Shown piece by piece: positions 26,374-35,621 of a stretch of DNA of 64,000 nt; positions within the stretch are counted from its first letter, which is position 1, and every line of letters begins with the position of its first letter. The translations under genes and the position numbers were made by a program. The notes under the pieces are model-generated. The model made no database searches. It was not told where the DNA came from and saw only the letters and a program-made list of their open reading frames with translations. The DNA is taken from assembly GCF_000024865.1 (NCBI RefSeq), contig NC_013595.1:7378001-7442000 (forward strand), written 5' to 3'. The DNA is from Streptosporangium roseum DSM 43021. GTDB taxonomy: Bacteria > Actinomycetota > Actinomycetes > Streptosporangiales > Streptosporangiaceae.

Positions 26374-27573
26374 GTGCCTTCCTCTCGTGACGTCGTATTC
26401 GTCGACGGTGTGCGCACGCCGTTCGGCAGGTCGGGCCCCAAGGGGCTGTATGCCGAGACGCGCGCCGACGACCTGGTGATCCGCGTCATCCGCGAGCTGA
26501 TCCGGCGTAATCCCAACCTGCCGCCGGAGCGCGTCGACGAGGTGGCCATCGCGGCCACCACGCAGATCGGCGACCAGGGCCTGACCATCGGCCGCTCCGC
26601 CGCGGTGCTGGCCGGGCTGCCCAAGAGCGTCCCCGGCTACTCGATCGACCGCATGTGCGCCGGCGCCATGACCGCCGTGACCTCGGTCGCCGGAGGCATC
26701 GCCTTCGGCGCCTACGACGTCGCCATCGCCGGTGGTGTCGAGCACATGGGCCGCCACCCGATGGGTGAGGGCGTGGACCCCAACCCCCGGTTCCTGGCCG
26801 AGCAGCTCGTGGACGGCTCCGCCCTGGTCATGGGCATGACCGCGGAGAACCTGCACGACCGCTACCCGGCCATCACCAAGGAGCGCGCGGACGCCTTCGC
26901 CCTCGCCTCCCAGGAGAAGGTCGCCAAGGCCTACGCCGACGGCCGGATCCAGCCCGACCTGGTCCCGATGGCCACCCGGTCGGCGGAGAAGGGCTGGGGC
27001 CTGGCCACCGCCGACGAGGGGCCCCGTCCCGGAACCACCCTTGAGGGGCTCGCCACGCTGAAGACCCCCTTCCGCCCGCACGGCCGGGTCACCGCGGGCA
27101 ACGCCTCCGGGATCAACGACGGAGCGACCGGCTGCATCGTGGCCGCCTCCGACGTCGCCGAGGAGCTCGGCCTCGCCCCCAAGATGCGCCTGGTCTCCTA
27201 CGCCTTCGCGGGCGTGGACCCCGAGGTCATGGGCGTCGGCCCGATCCCGTCCACCGAGCGGGCGCTCCGCCTGGCCGGGCTCTCGATCTCCGACATCGGC
27301 CTGTTCGAGATCAACGAGGCCTTCGCCGTGCAGGTGCTGGCGTTCCTGGAGCACTTCGGCATCGCCGACGACGACGCGCGCGTCAACCCCTACGGCGGCG
27401 CGATCGCCTTCGGCCACCCGCTGGCCTCCTCCGGCGTGCGGCTGATGACGCAGCTCGCCCGGGAGTTCGGCGAGCGCCCCGACGTCCGGTACGGCGTGAC
27501 CACGATGTGCGTCGGCATGGGCATGGGCGGAACGGTCATCTGGGAGAACCTGGGCTGGGAAGGTAAGAAGTGA
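26374..27573 (+). CDS. fadA: Acetyl-CoA C-acyltransferase (thiolase)
   Basis: 399 residues. Thiolytic step of fatty acid beta-oxidation. The acylated Cys is in SIDRMCAGAMTAV (about residue 94); the other catalytic residues are the His of NPYGGAIAFGHPLASSG and the Cys of TTMCVGMGMGGTVIWE near the C-terminus. NEAFAVQVLAFLE is also typical. GAGGAG sits 8 bases before the GTG start. The stop overlaps the start of fadB by four bases, forming the classic fadA-fadB operon of the trifunctional complex. In Streptomyces this pair also lies near rnd and dxs; here the DUF993 sugar operon separates it from rnd. Confidence 0.95.
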   Translation: MPSSRDVVFVDGVRTPFGRSGPKGLYAETRADDLVIRVIRELIRRNPNLPPERVDEVAIAATTQIGDQGLTIGRSAAVLAGLPKSVPGYSIDRMCAGAMTAVTSVAGGIAFGAYDVAIAGGVEHMGRHPMGEGVDPNPRFLAEQLVDGSALVMGMTAENLHDRYPAITKERADAFALASQEKVAKAYADGRIQPDLVPMATRSAEKGWGLATADEGPRPGTTLEGLATLKTPFRPHGRVTAGNASGINDGATGCIVAASDVAEELGLAPKMRLVSYAFAGVDPEVMGVGPIPSTERALRLAGLSISDIGLFEINEAFAVQVLAFLEHFGIADDDARVNPYGGAIAFGHPLASSGVRLMTQLAREFGERPDVRYGVTTMCVGMGMGGTVIWENLGWEGKK

Positions 27574-29642
27574 CGGACATCAAGGAACTCTTCGCCGACG
27601 AGGTCGTCACCAGGGCGATCGTCCGCGACGTGGAGCTGCCGTACGGCGCGGGCACGATGGCCCTGATCACGCTGGACAACGGCTTCGACCACACCAAGCC
27701 GTCCACGTTCGGCCCCGGAGGCCTCACCTCGCTGGACGAGGCTCTGGACTCGGTGGCCGGCCGCGGCGACCTGGCGGCCGTGGGCGTTATCGGCAAGCCG
27801 TTCATCTTCGCGGTGGGCGCCGACCTCAAGGGCGCCGCGACGGTCTCCGAGCGGGACCAGGCGCTGCGGATCGGCAAGCTGGGCCACGAGGTGTTCCGCC
27901 GCCTCGGCGAGCTGGAGGTGCCGTCGTTCGCGTTCGTGAACGGCGCGGCGATGGGCGGCGGCCTGGAGGTCGCCCTCCACTGCACCTACCGGACCATCTC
28001 CTCCGGCGTGCCCGCGGTGGCCCTGCCCGAGTGCTTCCTGGGCCTGGTGCCCGGCTGGGGCGGCACCCAGCTGCTGCCCCGCCTGATCGGCCCGGCCGCG
28101 GCCATCAAGCTGATCATCGAGAACCCGCTCTCGCAGAACCGCATGATCAAGGGCCGCGACGCCTTCGCGGCCGGCGTCGCCGACGCGATGTTCGAGCCCG
28201 CCGACTTCCTGGAGGAGTCGCTGCGCTGGGCGGCCCGGGTGCTGCGCGGCGAGGTGACCGTCTCCCGGACCGACCACACCGCCGAGGACTGGTCCAAGAC
28301 CGTCGCCGACGCCCGCTTCCTGGTCGACATGAAGCTGCACGGCGCCTCCCCCGCCCCCTACCGGGCGCTGGAGCTGATCGAGCTGGCCCGCACCGCCTCG
28401 CGCGACGAGGGCTTCGACGCCGAGGACCAGGCCCTGGCCGACCTCCTCATGGGCGACGAGCTCCGCGCCGGCCTCTACTCCTTCGACCTGGTGCAGCGCC
28501 GGGCCAAGAAGCCCGCCGGCGCTCCCGACAAGGCCCTGGCCCGCAAGGTCACCAAGGTCGGCGTCGTCGGCGCGGGCCTGATGGCCTCCCAGATGGCGCT
28601 GCTGTTCGCGCGCCGCCTGGAGGTCCCGGTCGTGCTGACCGACCTGGACCAGGCCCGGCTGGACAAGGGTGTCGGCTACGTCCACGCCGAGATCGACAAG
28701 CTCCTCGGCAAGGGCCGCGTCTCCGGCGACCAGGCCAACCGGCTCAAGGCCCTGGTGACCGGTTCGCTGACCAAGGACGCGTTCGCCGACGCCGACTTCG
28801 TCATCGAGGCGGTCTTCGAGGACCTGAAGGTCAAGCAGAAGGTGTTCGCCGAGGTGGAGGAGGTCGTCTCCGCCGAGTGCGTGCTGGCCACCAACACCTC
28901 CTCGCTGCCGCTCACCGAGATGGCCTCCTCGCTGAGGCACCCCGAGCGGGTCGTGGGCTTCCACTTCTTCAACCCGGTGGCCGTGATGCCGCTGCTGGAG
29001 ATCATCCGGGGCGCCGAGACCGACGACGCGACGCTGGCCACGGCCTTCTCGGTCGGCCGGTCGCTGAAGAAGTCGTCCGTGCTGGTCAAGGACGCGCCCG
29101 CGTTCGTGGTCAACCGGCTCCTGACCCGGTTCATGGGCGAGGTCATCGGCGCCGTCGACGAGGGCACCCCCCTGGAGGTCGCCGACCACGCGCTGGACGG
29201 GCTCGGCCTGCCGATGACCCCGTTCACCCTGCTCCAGCTCGTCGGCCCGGCCGTCGCGCTGCACGTCGCCGAGACCATGCACGCGGCCTTCCCGGCCCGC
29301 TACGGCGTGTCGGACAACCTCGCCCGGCTGGTCGCGGCGGGCAAGCCCGGCGTCTACGCCCCGGACTTCTCCCTGGACGCCGAGGCGGTGGCCCTCTTCT
29401 CCGGCGGGACCTCCCCGTCGACCGCCGAGGAGGTACGGCTGCGCGCGCTGCGGGCGCTTGAGGAGGAGATCCGCCTCATGCTCGACGAAGGCGTGGTCGC
29501 GGCCGCCCAGGACATCGACCTGTGCATGATCCTCGGCGCGGGCTGGCCGTTCCACCTGGGCGGCATCACCCCGTACCTGGACCGGACCGGGATCGCCGAG
29601 CCGCGCTTCCTGCCGCCGGGCGTGGCCTCCGTCCCCGCCTAG
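27570..29642 (+). CDS. fadB: 3-Hydroxyacyl-CoA dehydrogenase/enoyl-CoA hydratase (FadB-type)
   Basis: 690 residues, the multifunctional beta-oxidation protein. The N-terminal crotonase domain (about 1-195) shows FIFAVGADLKGA, FVNGAAMGGGLEVAL and LPECFLGLVPGWGGTQLLPRL with the catalytic Glu region. The NAD-binding dehydrogenase domain (about 325-510) starts KVGVVGAGLMASQMALLFA and contains ANTSSLP-like TNTSSLPLTEMA and RVVGFHFFNPVAVMPLLEI with the catalytic His; the C-terminal domains hold KDAPAFVVNRLLTRF. GTG start coupled to fadA. A strong hairpin ends the operon at 29724-29773. Confidence 0.95.
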   Translation: MTDIKELFADEVVTRAIVRDVELPYGAGTMALITLDNGFDHTKPSTFGPGGLTSLDEALDSVAGRGDLAAVGVIGKPFIFAVGADLKGAATVSERDQALRIGKLGHEVFRRLGELEVPSFAFVNGAAMGGGLEVALHCTYRTISSGVPAVALPECFLGLVPGWGGTQLLPRLIGPAAAIKLIIENPLSQNRMIKGRDAFAAGVADAMFEPADFLEESLRWAARVLRGEVTVSRTDHTAEDWSKTVADARFLVDMKLHGASPAPYRALELIELARTASRDEGFDAEDQALADLLMGDELRAGLYSFDLVQRRAKKPAGAPDKALARKVTKVGVVGAGLMASQMALLFARRLEVPVVLTDLDQARLDKGVGYVHAEIDKLLGKGRVSGDQANRLKALVTGSLTKDAFADADFVIEAVFEDLKVKQKVFAEVEEVVSAECVLATNTSSLPLTEMASSLRHPERVVGFHFFNPVAVMPLLEIIRGAETDDATLATAFSVGRSLKKSSVLVKDAPAFVVNRLLTRFMGEVIGAVDEGTPLEVADHALDGLGLPMTPFTLLQLVGPAVALHVAETMHAAFPARYGVSDNLARLVAAGKPGVYAPDFSLDAEAVALFSGGTSPSTAEEVRLRALRALEEEIRLMLDEGVVAAAQDIDLCMILGAGWPFHLGGITPYLDRTGIAEPRFLPPGVASVPA

Positions 29643-29723
29643 CGTCACCTCCGATCCCGGCCTCCCCGGCCGTCCCCGTCCCGCGCCCGCTGTCCCGTGG
29701 GCCGACCGAGCGCGGGGGGGCGC

Positions 29724-29773
29724 GGGGCGGGACGTACCGGGCGCCTCTTCCCCGCGCCCGGTACGTCCGCCCC
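29724..29773 (+). terminator. Terminator of fadA-fadB
   Basis: A 20-bp stem with one bulged G (29724-29744 with 29754-29773) and a 9-base loop. It begins about 80 bases after the fadB stop. Confidence 0.7.
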
Positions 29774-29911
29774 GGCCGAACGCGCCGGGCCGGCACTTCC
29801 GCCCCGGCCGGGCGCGCCGGCCCGCCGTAGGGGATGTCCGGCCGGAGAACGGGCGGATTCTTTTACCGGAAGAGGGCCGGGGCATTACCCTGCCGGGGAA
29901 TCACCCCTCAT

Positions 29912-30346
29912 GTGAGAACCGTCAAGATCGTCTCCGCGGCGGCGGTGTTCGCCTTCGCGACCGCGCTGCCCCCGGCCGCCTCGCCCGCCTCGGAGCGGCC
30001 CCCCGTTCCCCCGGCCGCCTCGGACCGCTCACCCGTCCCCGGGGGCGGCTCGGCCCTGACCCTCACCCTCTCCGTGGCCGACGGCACGGGCGGCGGCGTC
30101 TCCCTCACCTGCGACCGGGAGGGCGGCAGCCATCCCGACCCCTTCACGGCCTGCGGCCTGCTCCGCAAGGTCGGCGGCGACCTGTCCAAGCTCACCTACG
30201 ACATCGACATGATCTGCCCGGAGGAGTACCTCCCGCACACCGTGCGGGCCCTCGGCACCTGGGAGGGCAGGCCTGTCTGGTTCGACAGGACCTACGACAA
30301 CCGCTGCGAGATGACCGCCCTCACCGGCCCTCTCTTCCACATCTGA
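29912..30346 (+). CDS. SSI-type secreted subtilisin inhibitor with Glu at predicted P1
   Basis: 144 residues from the GTG at 29912. Signal peptide MRTVKIVSAAAVFAFATALPP with AxA-like cleavage near residue 27, a Pro/Ser linker, then a Streptomyces subtilisin inhibitor domain (about 48-144). The four cysteines (67, 81, 102, 132) have the spacing of the two SSI disulfides. SSI hallmarks: LTLTLSVADGTG, GTWEGRPVWFDRTYDNRCEM and the final LFHI. The reactive-site loop reads MICPEEYLP; by alignment with SSI (CPMVYDP) the P1 residue is Glu104, instead of the Met, Lys, Arg or Tyr usual in this family. It probably acts outside the cell on an own or foreign Glu-preferring serine protease. The start codon lacks a clear ribosome binding site. 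Confidence 0.85.
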   Translation: MRTVKIVSAAAVFAFATALPPAASPASERPPVPPAASDRSPVPGGGSALTLTLSVADGTGGGVSLTCDREGGSHPDPFTACGLLRKVGGDLSKLTYDIDMICPEEYLPHTVRALGTWEGRPVWFDRTYDNRCEMTALTGPLFHI

Positions 30347-30398
30347 GCCCTCCGCCCGCCTCGCCGGGCCCCGGGTCCACCCACGGCGTGAACGGCGG

Positions 30399-31868
30399 CT
30401 ACCGGCTGTCCAGCGGCCGCCGTGTCACCCGGCTGTGGCGGTAGCCGTACGTGACATAGACGACGACGCCGATGATCATCCACACGACGAACCTGAGCCA
30501 GGTCTCCACCGGGAGGTTGAGCATCAGGTAGAGGCAGGCCAGCACCGACAGGATCGGCACCAGCGGGACCAGCGGGGTGCGGAAGGAGCGCGGAAGGTCG
30601 GGGCGGGTGCGCCGGAGGATGACCACCGCGATCGAGACGATCACGAATGCGAAGAGCGTGCCGATGTTGACCAGCTCGGCGATCGTCGACAGCGGCACCA
30701 GCCCCGCCAGGACCGCGACGATGACGCCCATCAGGATGGTGATCCGGTACGGCGTGCCGAACCTCGGGTGGACCTTGGACAGTCCGCGCGGCAGCAGGTT
30801 GTCGCGCGACATCGCGAACATCACCCGCGACATGCCGAGCATGAGGATCATCACGACGGTGGTGAGCCCGGCCAGGGCGCCGATGCTGATGAGCGTCGCC
30901 GCCCAGGTCTGGCCGACCGCCTTGAACGCGTCCGCCAGCGGCGCGGACTCGCTGAGCTGCGAGTAGGGCTGCATGCCGACGACGACCAGGGAGACCGCGA
31001 CGTAGAGGAGGGTGCAGATGACCAGCGAGGCGATGATGCCGATCGGCAGGTCACGGCGCGGGTCGCGGGTCTCCTCCGCCGCGGTGGCGACCACGTCGAA
31101 GCCGATGTAGGCGAAGAACACGATCGCCGCGGCGCTGAAGATGCCCAGCACGCCGAAGGCGACGGGGGTGATCCCGAACAGCACCTGGATCAGCGGCGCG
31201 GCCAGGCCCTCGACGGCGGGGGTGGGCTTGGAGGGCGGGATGAAGGGGGTGTAGTTGGCCATGTTGATGAAGAACAGCCCCGCCACGATGACGAGCAGGA
31301 CCACCGCGATCTTGATCGTGACGATGATCAGGTTGAACCGGGAGGAGAGCTTGATCCCGGCGACCAGGATGGCGGTGAGGGCCAGCACGACCAGCGCAGC
31401 GGGCAGGTTGAAGGTGGCCCCCTCCCCCGCTATCGCGTCGGGCAGGACGATCCCCAGAGACTCCAGCAGCGAGGTCAGGTAGCCCGACCAGCCGACCGCC
31501 ACGACCGCGGCGCCGAGCATCATCTCCAGCATCAGGTCCCAGCCGATGATCCAGGCGGGGAACTCACCGAGCGTGGCGAAGGCGAAGGTGTAGGCCGATC
31601 CCGCCACCGGCACCGTGGATGCGAACTCGGCGTAGCAGAGCGCGGCCAGCGCGCAGACGATCCCGGCGGCCACGAACGACAGGGCGACCGCGGGTCCGGC
31701 CAGGTCCCTGGCGACCCGGCCGGTGAGCACGAAGATGCCGGTGCCCACGATGACGCCGATGCCGAAGACGGTCAGGTCGAGCGCGGAGAGATCCTTGCGC
31801 AGCCGATGCTCGGGCTCCTCGGTGTCCTGGATCGACTGCTCTATCGATTTGACGCGAAAAACCTCCAC
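30399..31868 (-). CDS. APC superfamily amino acid permease (cationic amino acid transporter type)
   Basis: 489 residues with twelve or more hydrophobic helices. The first helix signature TVFGIGVIVGTGIFVLTG and ALCYAEFASTVPVAGSAYTFAF are typical of the CAT/YfnA branch of APC transporters; FFAYIGFDVVATAAEETRDPRRDLPIGI is helix 6 of the same branch. The cytoplasmic N-terminus (about 30 residues) is charged. Probably imports an amino acid by proton symport or exchange; the substrate cannot be deduced. GGAGGGG lies six bases before the GTG start. It is monocistronic, divergent from the DedA gene across 141 bases. Confidence 0.9.
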   Translation of the reverse strand: MEVFRVKSIEQSIQDTEEPEHRLRKDLSALDLTVFGIGVIVGTGIFVLTGRVARDLAGPAVALSFVAAGIVCALAALCYAEFASTVPVAGSAYTFAFATLGEFPAWIIGWDLMLEMMLGAAVVAVGWSGYLTSLLESLGIVLPDAIAGEGATFNLPAALVVLALTAILVAGIKLSSRFNLIIVTIKIAVVLLVIVAGLFFINMANYTPFIPPSKPTPAVEGLAAPLIQVLFGITPVAFGVLGIFSAAAIVFFAYIGFDVVATAAEETRDPRRDLPIGIIASLVICTLLYVAVSLVVVGMQPYSQLSESAPLADAFKAVGQTWAATLISIGALAGLTTVVMILMLGMSRVMFAMSRDNLLPRGLSKVHPRFGTPYRITILMGVIVAVLAGLVPLSTIAELVNIGTLFAFVIVSIAVVILRRTRPDLPRSFRTPLVPLVPILSVLACLYLMLNLPVETWLRFVVWMIIGVVVYVTYGYRHSRVTRRPLDSR

Positions 31869-32009
31869 GGATCCCCTCCTGACCTTCCGGAGTCACTGTC
31901 CCCCACAGATCAGGTCATGCCCACCCGATCAACGACTGAACGGCCAACTAGGGGTTCTTTAGGGGAAAGTCCCGATGTCTCCCGCTCTCTCCCGCGACAC
32001 CATCGAGGC

Positions 32010-32666
32010 ATGCTCTTGGACATGCTGGGCCAGTTGGACCCATATCTGGTCGGCGCGGTGCTGCTGGCGGTGCTCGCGCTGGACGGTTCCCTGCTGATCG
32101 GGGCCGTGCTCCCCGGGGACGCGGCGATCGTCGTGGCGGGGACCGCGCTGACGGGCCCCGCCGAGATCGCGGTGGCGGCGGTCGCCGGGGTGATCGGGTG
32201 CTACCTGGGCGCCACCGGCGGCTGGATGATCGGCCGCCGGTACGGCTCGCGCGTCCGCCACAGCAGGGCCGGGCGGTGGATCGGCGAGCACCGCTGGGCG
32301 CGGGCCGAACGGATGGCCACCGGCGAGGGCGGCGGCCCCGCCCTCGCCGCCTCCTACTTCCTGCCGGTGGTCAACGCGCTGACCCCGGTCCTCGCCGGGA
32401 CCCTCGGCGTGCCGTACAGCCGGTTCATCCGCTGGGCGCTGGCCGGCAGCGTGGCATGGGTGAGCACCTATCTCGTGCTCGGCTCCCTCGCGGGGGAGTT
32501 CGTCCGGCAGAACGAGCACCTGATGGTGCCGGTCGCCGGATGCGTCGCCATCCTGGCCGCGGGCCTCGCCGTGATCAGCCGGCGGGCCCGCGCGGACAGG
32601 AGGGCACAGGTCAGCGAGCCGGGTGGTTCTCCAGCACCGCAGACCGTTTCGCCACCGCCTCAGTGA
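32010..32666 (+). CDS. DedA/SNARE-associated (VTT) family membrane protein
   Basis: 218 residues. Typical DedA features: a hydrophobic N-terminal segment, the re-entrant motif GAVLPGDAAIVVAGTAL (family pattern E/D..G...PGE), GCYLGATGGWMIGRRYGSR with the conserved G-x-x-x-G-Y-x-x-G-R, and ALAASYFLPVVNALTPVLAGTLGVPYSRF with the family F-R/P-x-V/R region. DedA proteins act as lipid scramblases (undecaprenyl-phosphate or phospholipid recycling). The first acidic residue of the PGE motif reads Asp here. The start (32010 versus 32022) is uncertain. Its last 56 bases overlap the 3' end of dxs on the other strand. Confidence 0.85.
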   Translation: MLLDMLGQLDPYLVGAVLLAVLALDGSLLIGAVLPGDAAIVVAGTALTGPAEIAVAAVAGVIGCYLGATGGWMIGRRYGSRVRHSRAGRWIGEHRWARAERMATGEGGGPALAASYFLPVVNALTPVLAGTLGVPYSRFIRWALAGSVAWVSTYLVLGSLAGEFVRQNEHLMVPVAGCVAILAAGLAVISRRARADRRAQVSEPGGSPAPQTVSPPPQ

Positions 32667-34530
32667 TCTCACGGGCGATGTCCTGCGAGGTCAGGCCGAT
32701 CTCGCTGAGGATCTTCGCCCGCTTCGCGTGGTCCAGGAACCGCTGCGGGATGCCGTAGGTGCGGACCGGGACGTCCACGTCGGCGTCGCGCAGCGTCCGG
32801 GCGACCGCGTCGCCGACACCGCCCACCCGGCCGCTGTCCTCGACCACCACGACCAGCTTGTGCGCGCCGGCGGCCAGCACCAGGGCCTCGTCCAGGGGCT
32901 TGACCCAGCGCGGGTCCACCACGGTGGTCGAGATCCCCTGGGCGTCGAGCAGGGCGGCGGCCTCCAGGCACATCTCGGCCATCGGGCCGACGGACACGAT
33001 CAGCACGTCGGGGTCGCCCGCCCGCAGCACGTCCATCCCGCCGAGCTGCCCGACCGCCTCGATCTCGGCGGTCACCGGCCCCTTGGGGTAGCGGATCACG
33101 GTGGGGCCGTCGTCGACCCGCACTGCCTCCGCCAGCAGCTCGCGCAGGCGCGGCTCGTCGCGCGGGACGGCGATGGACAGGCCCGGGACGACCTGGAGGA
33201 TCGACAGGTCCCACATGCCGTTGTGGCTGGCGCCGTCGTCGCCGGTGACGCCCGCCCGGTCGAGCACGACCGTGACCGGCAGCCGGTGCAGGGCGACGTC
33301 CATGAGGAGCTGGTCGAAGGCCCGGTTGAGGAAGGTGGAGTAGAGGGCGACCACCGGGTGGAGGCCACCGAGGGCCAGGCCGGCGGCACTGGTCAGGGCG
33401 TGCTGCTCGGCGATGCCGACGTCGTAGAGACGGTCGGGGTAGGCCTCGGAGAACGGGATCAGGCCGGTCGGGCCGAGCATCGCGGCGGTGATCGCCACGA
33501 TGTCCTGACGCTCGGCGCCGAGCCGTACGATCTCCTGGCTGAAGACGTTGGTCCAGCCGTGCGGCTTGGGCTTCTCCTCGCCGGTCAGCGGGTCGAAGGG
33601 GGTGGGCGAGTGGAAGCAGTCCTCGTCGTGGTTCTCCGCGAAGGAGTAGCCGAAGCCCTTCTTGGTGAGCACGTGCACGATGACCGGGCGGCGGAAGCCG
33701 CGCGCCTTGCGCAGCGCGGCCTCCACGGCCTGCTCGTCGTGGCCGTCGACCAGCCCGATGTATTTCAGGCCGAGGTCCTCGAACATGACCTGCGGGGCCA
33801 GGACGTCCTTGATGCCCTTCTTCACACCGTGCAGCGCGTCGTAGACCGGGGGGCCGACCACGGGGACCTTCGCCAGGTTGTCCTTGACGAACTCCAGCAC
33901 GTCCTCGTAGCGCTGGGTGGCGCGCAGCGAGGCCAGGTGCGAGGCGAGGCCGCCGATGGTCGGCGAGTAGGAGCGGCCGTTGTCGTTGACGACGATGATC
34001 AGCGGCAGGTCCCTGTGCGCGGCGATGTTGTTGAGCGCCTCCCAGGCCATGCCACCGGTGAGCGCTCCGTCGCCGATCACCGCGACGACCGTCCGGTCGT
34101 TCTCGCGGCGCACCTTGTAGGCCTTGGCCAGGCCGTCGGCGTATGACAGCGCGGTGGAGGCGTGGGAGTTCTCGACGATGTCGTGCTCGGACTCGGCCTG
34201 GCTCGGGTAGCCCGACAGGCCGCCCTCCTGGCGGAGGGTGTCGAACAGCCCCGCGCGGCCGGTGAGCATCTTGTGGACGTAGGCCTGGTGGCCGGTGTCC
34301 CAGAGGATGCGGTCGCGCGGCGAGTCGAAGACCCGGTGCAGCGCGATCGTCAGCTCGACCACGCCGAGGTTGGGGCCCAGGTGACCGCCGGTGCGGGCGG
34401 TGGAGCTGACCAGCAGGTCCCGGATCTCGGCGGCGAGCCGCGGCAGCTCGGCCGCTCCGAGCAGTTTCAGATCCCGTGGCCCCTTGACCGACTCCAGAAG
34501 ACTGCCAGGCCGTCCGGTCCGCTCACTCAC
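32611..34530 (-). CDS. dxs: 1-Deoxy-D-xylulose-5-phosphate synthase
   Basis: 639 residues. Thiamin-diphosphate enzyme joining pyruvate and glyceraldehyde-3-phosphate, the first step of the MEP isoprenoid pathway. Key segments: LGVVELTIALHRVFDSPRDRILWDTGHQAYVHKMLTGR with the catalytic His, the ThDP motif VIGDGALTGGMAWEALNN, DGHDEQAVEAAL, and the transketolase-like YDVGIAEQHALTSAAGLALGG with the catalytic Glu. Three domains in the usual order. AGAGGAG precedes the GTG start. Divergent from the metallopeptidase genes; its end overlaps that of the DedA gene. Single-copy status cannot be judged from the window. Confidence 0.96.
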   Translation of the reverse strand: MSERTGRPGSLLESVKGPRDLKLLGAAELPRLAAEIRDLLVSSTARTGGHLGPNLGVVELTIALHRVFDSPRDRILWDTGHQAYVHKMLTGRAGLFDTLRQEGGLSGYPSQAESEHDIVENSHASTALSYADGLAKAYKVRRENDRTVVAVIGDGALTGGMAWEALNNIAAHRDLPLIIVVNDNGRSYSPTIGGLASHLASLRATQRYEDVLEFVKDNLAKVPVVGPPVYDALHGVKKGIKDVLAPQVMFEDLGLKYIGLVDGHDEQAVEAALRKARGFRRPVIVHVLTKKGFGYSFAENHDEDCFHSPTPFDPLTGEEKPKPHGWTNVFSQEIVRLGAERQDIVAITAAMLGPTGLIPFSEAYPDRLYDVGIAEQHALTSAAGLALGGLHPVVALYSTFLNRAFDQLLMDVALHRLPVTVVLDRAGVTGDDGASHNGMWDLSILQVVPGLSIAVPRDEPRLRELLAEAVRVDDGPTVIRYPKGPVTAEIEAVGQLGGMDVLRAGDPDVLIVSVGPMAEMCLEAAALLDAQGISTTVVDPRWVKPLDEALVLAAGAHKLVVVVEDSGRVGGVGDAVARTLRDADVDVPVRTYGIPQRFLDHAKRAKILSEIGLTSQDIAREITEAVAKRSAVLENHPAR

Positions 34531-34649
34531 GGAATCATCTCCTCTGTCCAGTCAGCATCAGACCGAGTCTAGTTCGCGCGGCGGGCACTGCCTCCAGGGA
34601 AGGGGATTCTGCACGTTTTATTCACACTTGCAATAGCCTTTGCCTCACC

Positions 34650-35513
34650 ATGAGCACTCTCCCCTTTAGGCAACTATCGTCACTCATCGTCGCTTCCTTG
34701 GCTTTCTCCCTGGTCACGGGCGTCGGTACCGCGAACGCCGCCACTCCGTCGACCGCCAAGACCTCCGTGACGGAGACAGCCAAGGCCTCCGTCACGAAGG
34801 AGCAGGCTCCCCCGCGCGGCCGCGCCGCCGCGACGACCAACCCCCTCTACCGGACGGGCACGCTGCCCAACCTGCGGTGCGCGACCGGACAGATCCGCGC
34901 GGGGAGCGCGGCTTCCTACAGAACCTTCATGACCCGCGTCAACCGCTGCCTGAACCTGATGTGGAAGACCCAGTTCAGGAAGGCGAAGCTGCCCTTCGCC
35001 CAGCCCAAGCTCCGCTTCGTCACCTCCAGGGTGAGCAGCCCCTGCGGCCGCTGGCCCAGCGGCGCGGGCGGCTACTACTGCTCCAGCAACCGCACCATGT
35101 ACATCGGGGTCACCCGGGCGGTGCTGAAGAACCCGTACGGGCCGAACCACGCCCAGTTCATGGCGCACGAGTACGCGCACCACGTGCAGCAGCTCGCCGG
35201 CATCATGAACTACTACGGCCAGAGCGTCTGGCGCGCCAGGTCCTCCACCAAGCTCGCCTTCTCCCGCCGCCTCGAACTGCAGGCCGACTGCCTGGGCTCC
35301 GCATTCCTGCGGCAGGTCGCCGACGATCTGCCGGTCGAGCAGGAGCAGTGGGACGCGATGGTCCGGTGGGTGGACGAGAACGGTCACAAGAGCTGGCCGA
35401 CCAACGACCACGGCAAGGGCCGCAGCCAGGCCTACTGGATGGAACGCGGTTTCAACGCGGCCTCCCCGTCCGCATGCAACACCTGGACCGCCTCCTCCCG
35501 TAGCGTCGCCTGA
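34650..35513 (+). CDS. Secreted neutral zinc metallopeptidase (first paralogue)
   Basis: 287 residues. A Sec signal peptide (MSTLPFRQLSSLIVASLAFSLVTGVGTANA, cleavage after ANA near residue 30) precedes a Thr/Lys/Ala-rich segment and a YpfJ-like zinc peptidase domain (about 65-287). The zinc site is HEYAHH (HExxH) near residue 173, with the third ligand in RLELQADCLGSAFL. FRKAKLPFAQPKLRFV and AYWMERGFNAASPSACNTW match the family, and several cysteines could form disulfides. No ribosome binding site precedes the ATG. The gene ends in a strong hairpin and is followed by a close paralogue. Substrate unknown. Confidence 0.9.
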   Translation: MSTLPFRQLSSLIVASLAFSLVTGVGTANAATPSTAKTSVTETAKASVTKEQAPPRGRAAATTNPLYRTGTLPNLRCATGQIRAGSAASYRTFMTRVNRCLNLMWKTQFRKAKLPFAQPKLRFVTSRVSSPCGRWPSGAGGYYCSSNRTMYIGVTRAVLKNPYGPNHAQFMAHEYAHHVQQLAGIMNYYGQSVWRARSSTKLAFSRRLELQADCLGSAFLRQVADDLPVEQEQWDAMVRWVDENGHKSWPTNDHGKGRSQAYWMERGFNAASPSACNTWTASSRSVA

Positions 35514-35548
35514 CCCTTCCGCGGCGCCGCCCGACCCCTTCCAGCCGA

Positions 35549-35581
35549 GAATGCGGCCGTGCTCCCCGCACGGCCGCATTC
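35549..35581 (+). terminator. Terminator of the first metallopeptidase gene
   Basis: A perfect 14-bp stem (35549-35562 with 35568-35581) and a 5-base loop, 36 bases after the stop. Confidence 0.82.
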
Positions 35582-35588
35582 CGCTTTA

Positions 35589-35613
35589 CCCCTAGTTTCA
35601 CCTCTACTAGGGT
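35589..35613. promoter_or_regulatory. Inverted repeat before the second metallopeptidase gene
   Basis: CCCTAG and CTAGGG face each other across 11 bases, directly upstream of the second paralogue's ATG at 35622, which has no ribosome binding site. It may be an operator overlapping a promoter of a leaderless transcript. The first paralogue lacks it. Confidence 0.35.
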
Positions 35614-35621
35614 TCTGGATC

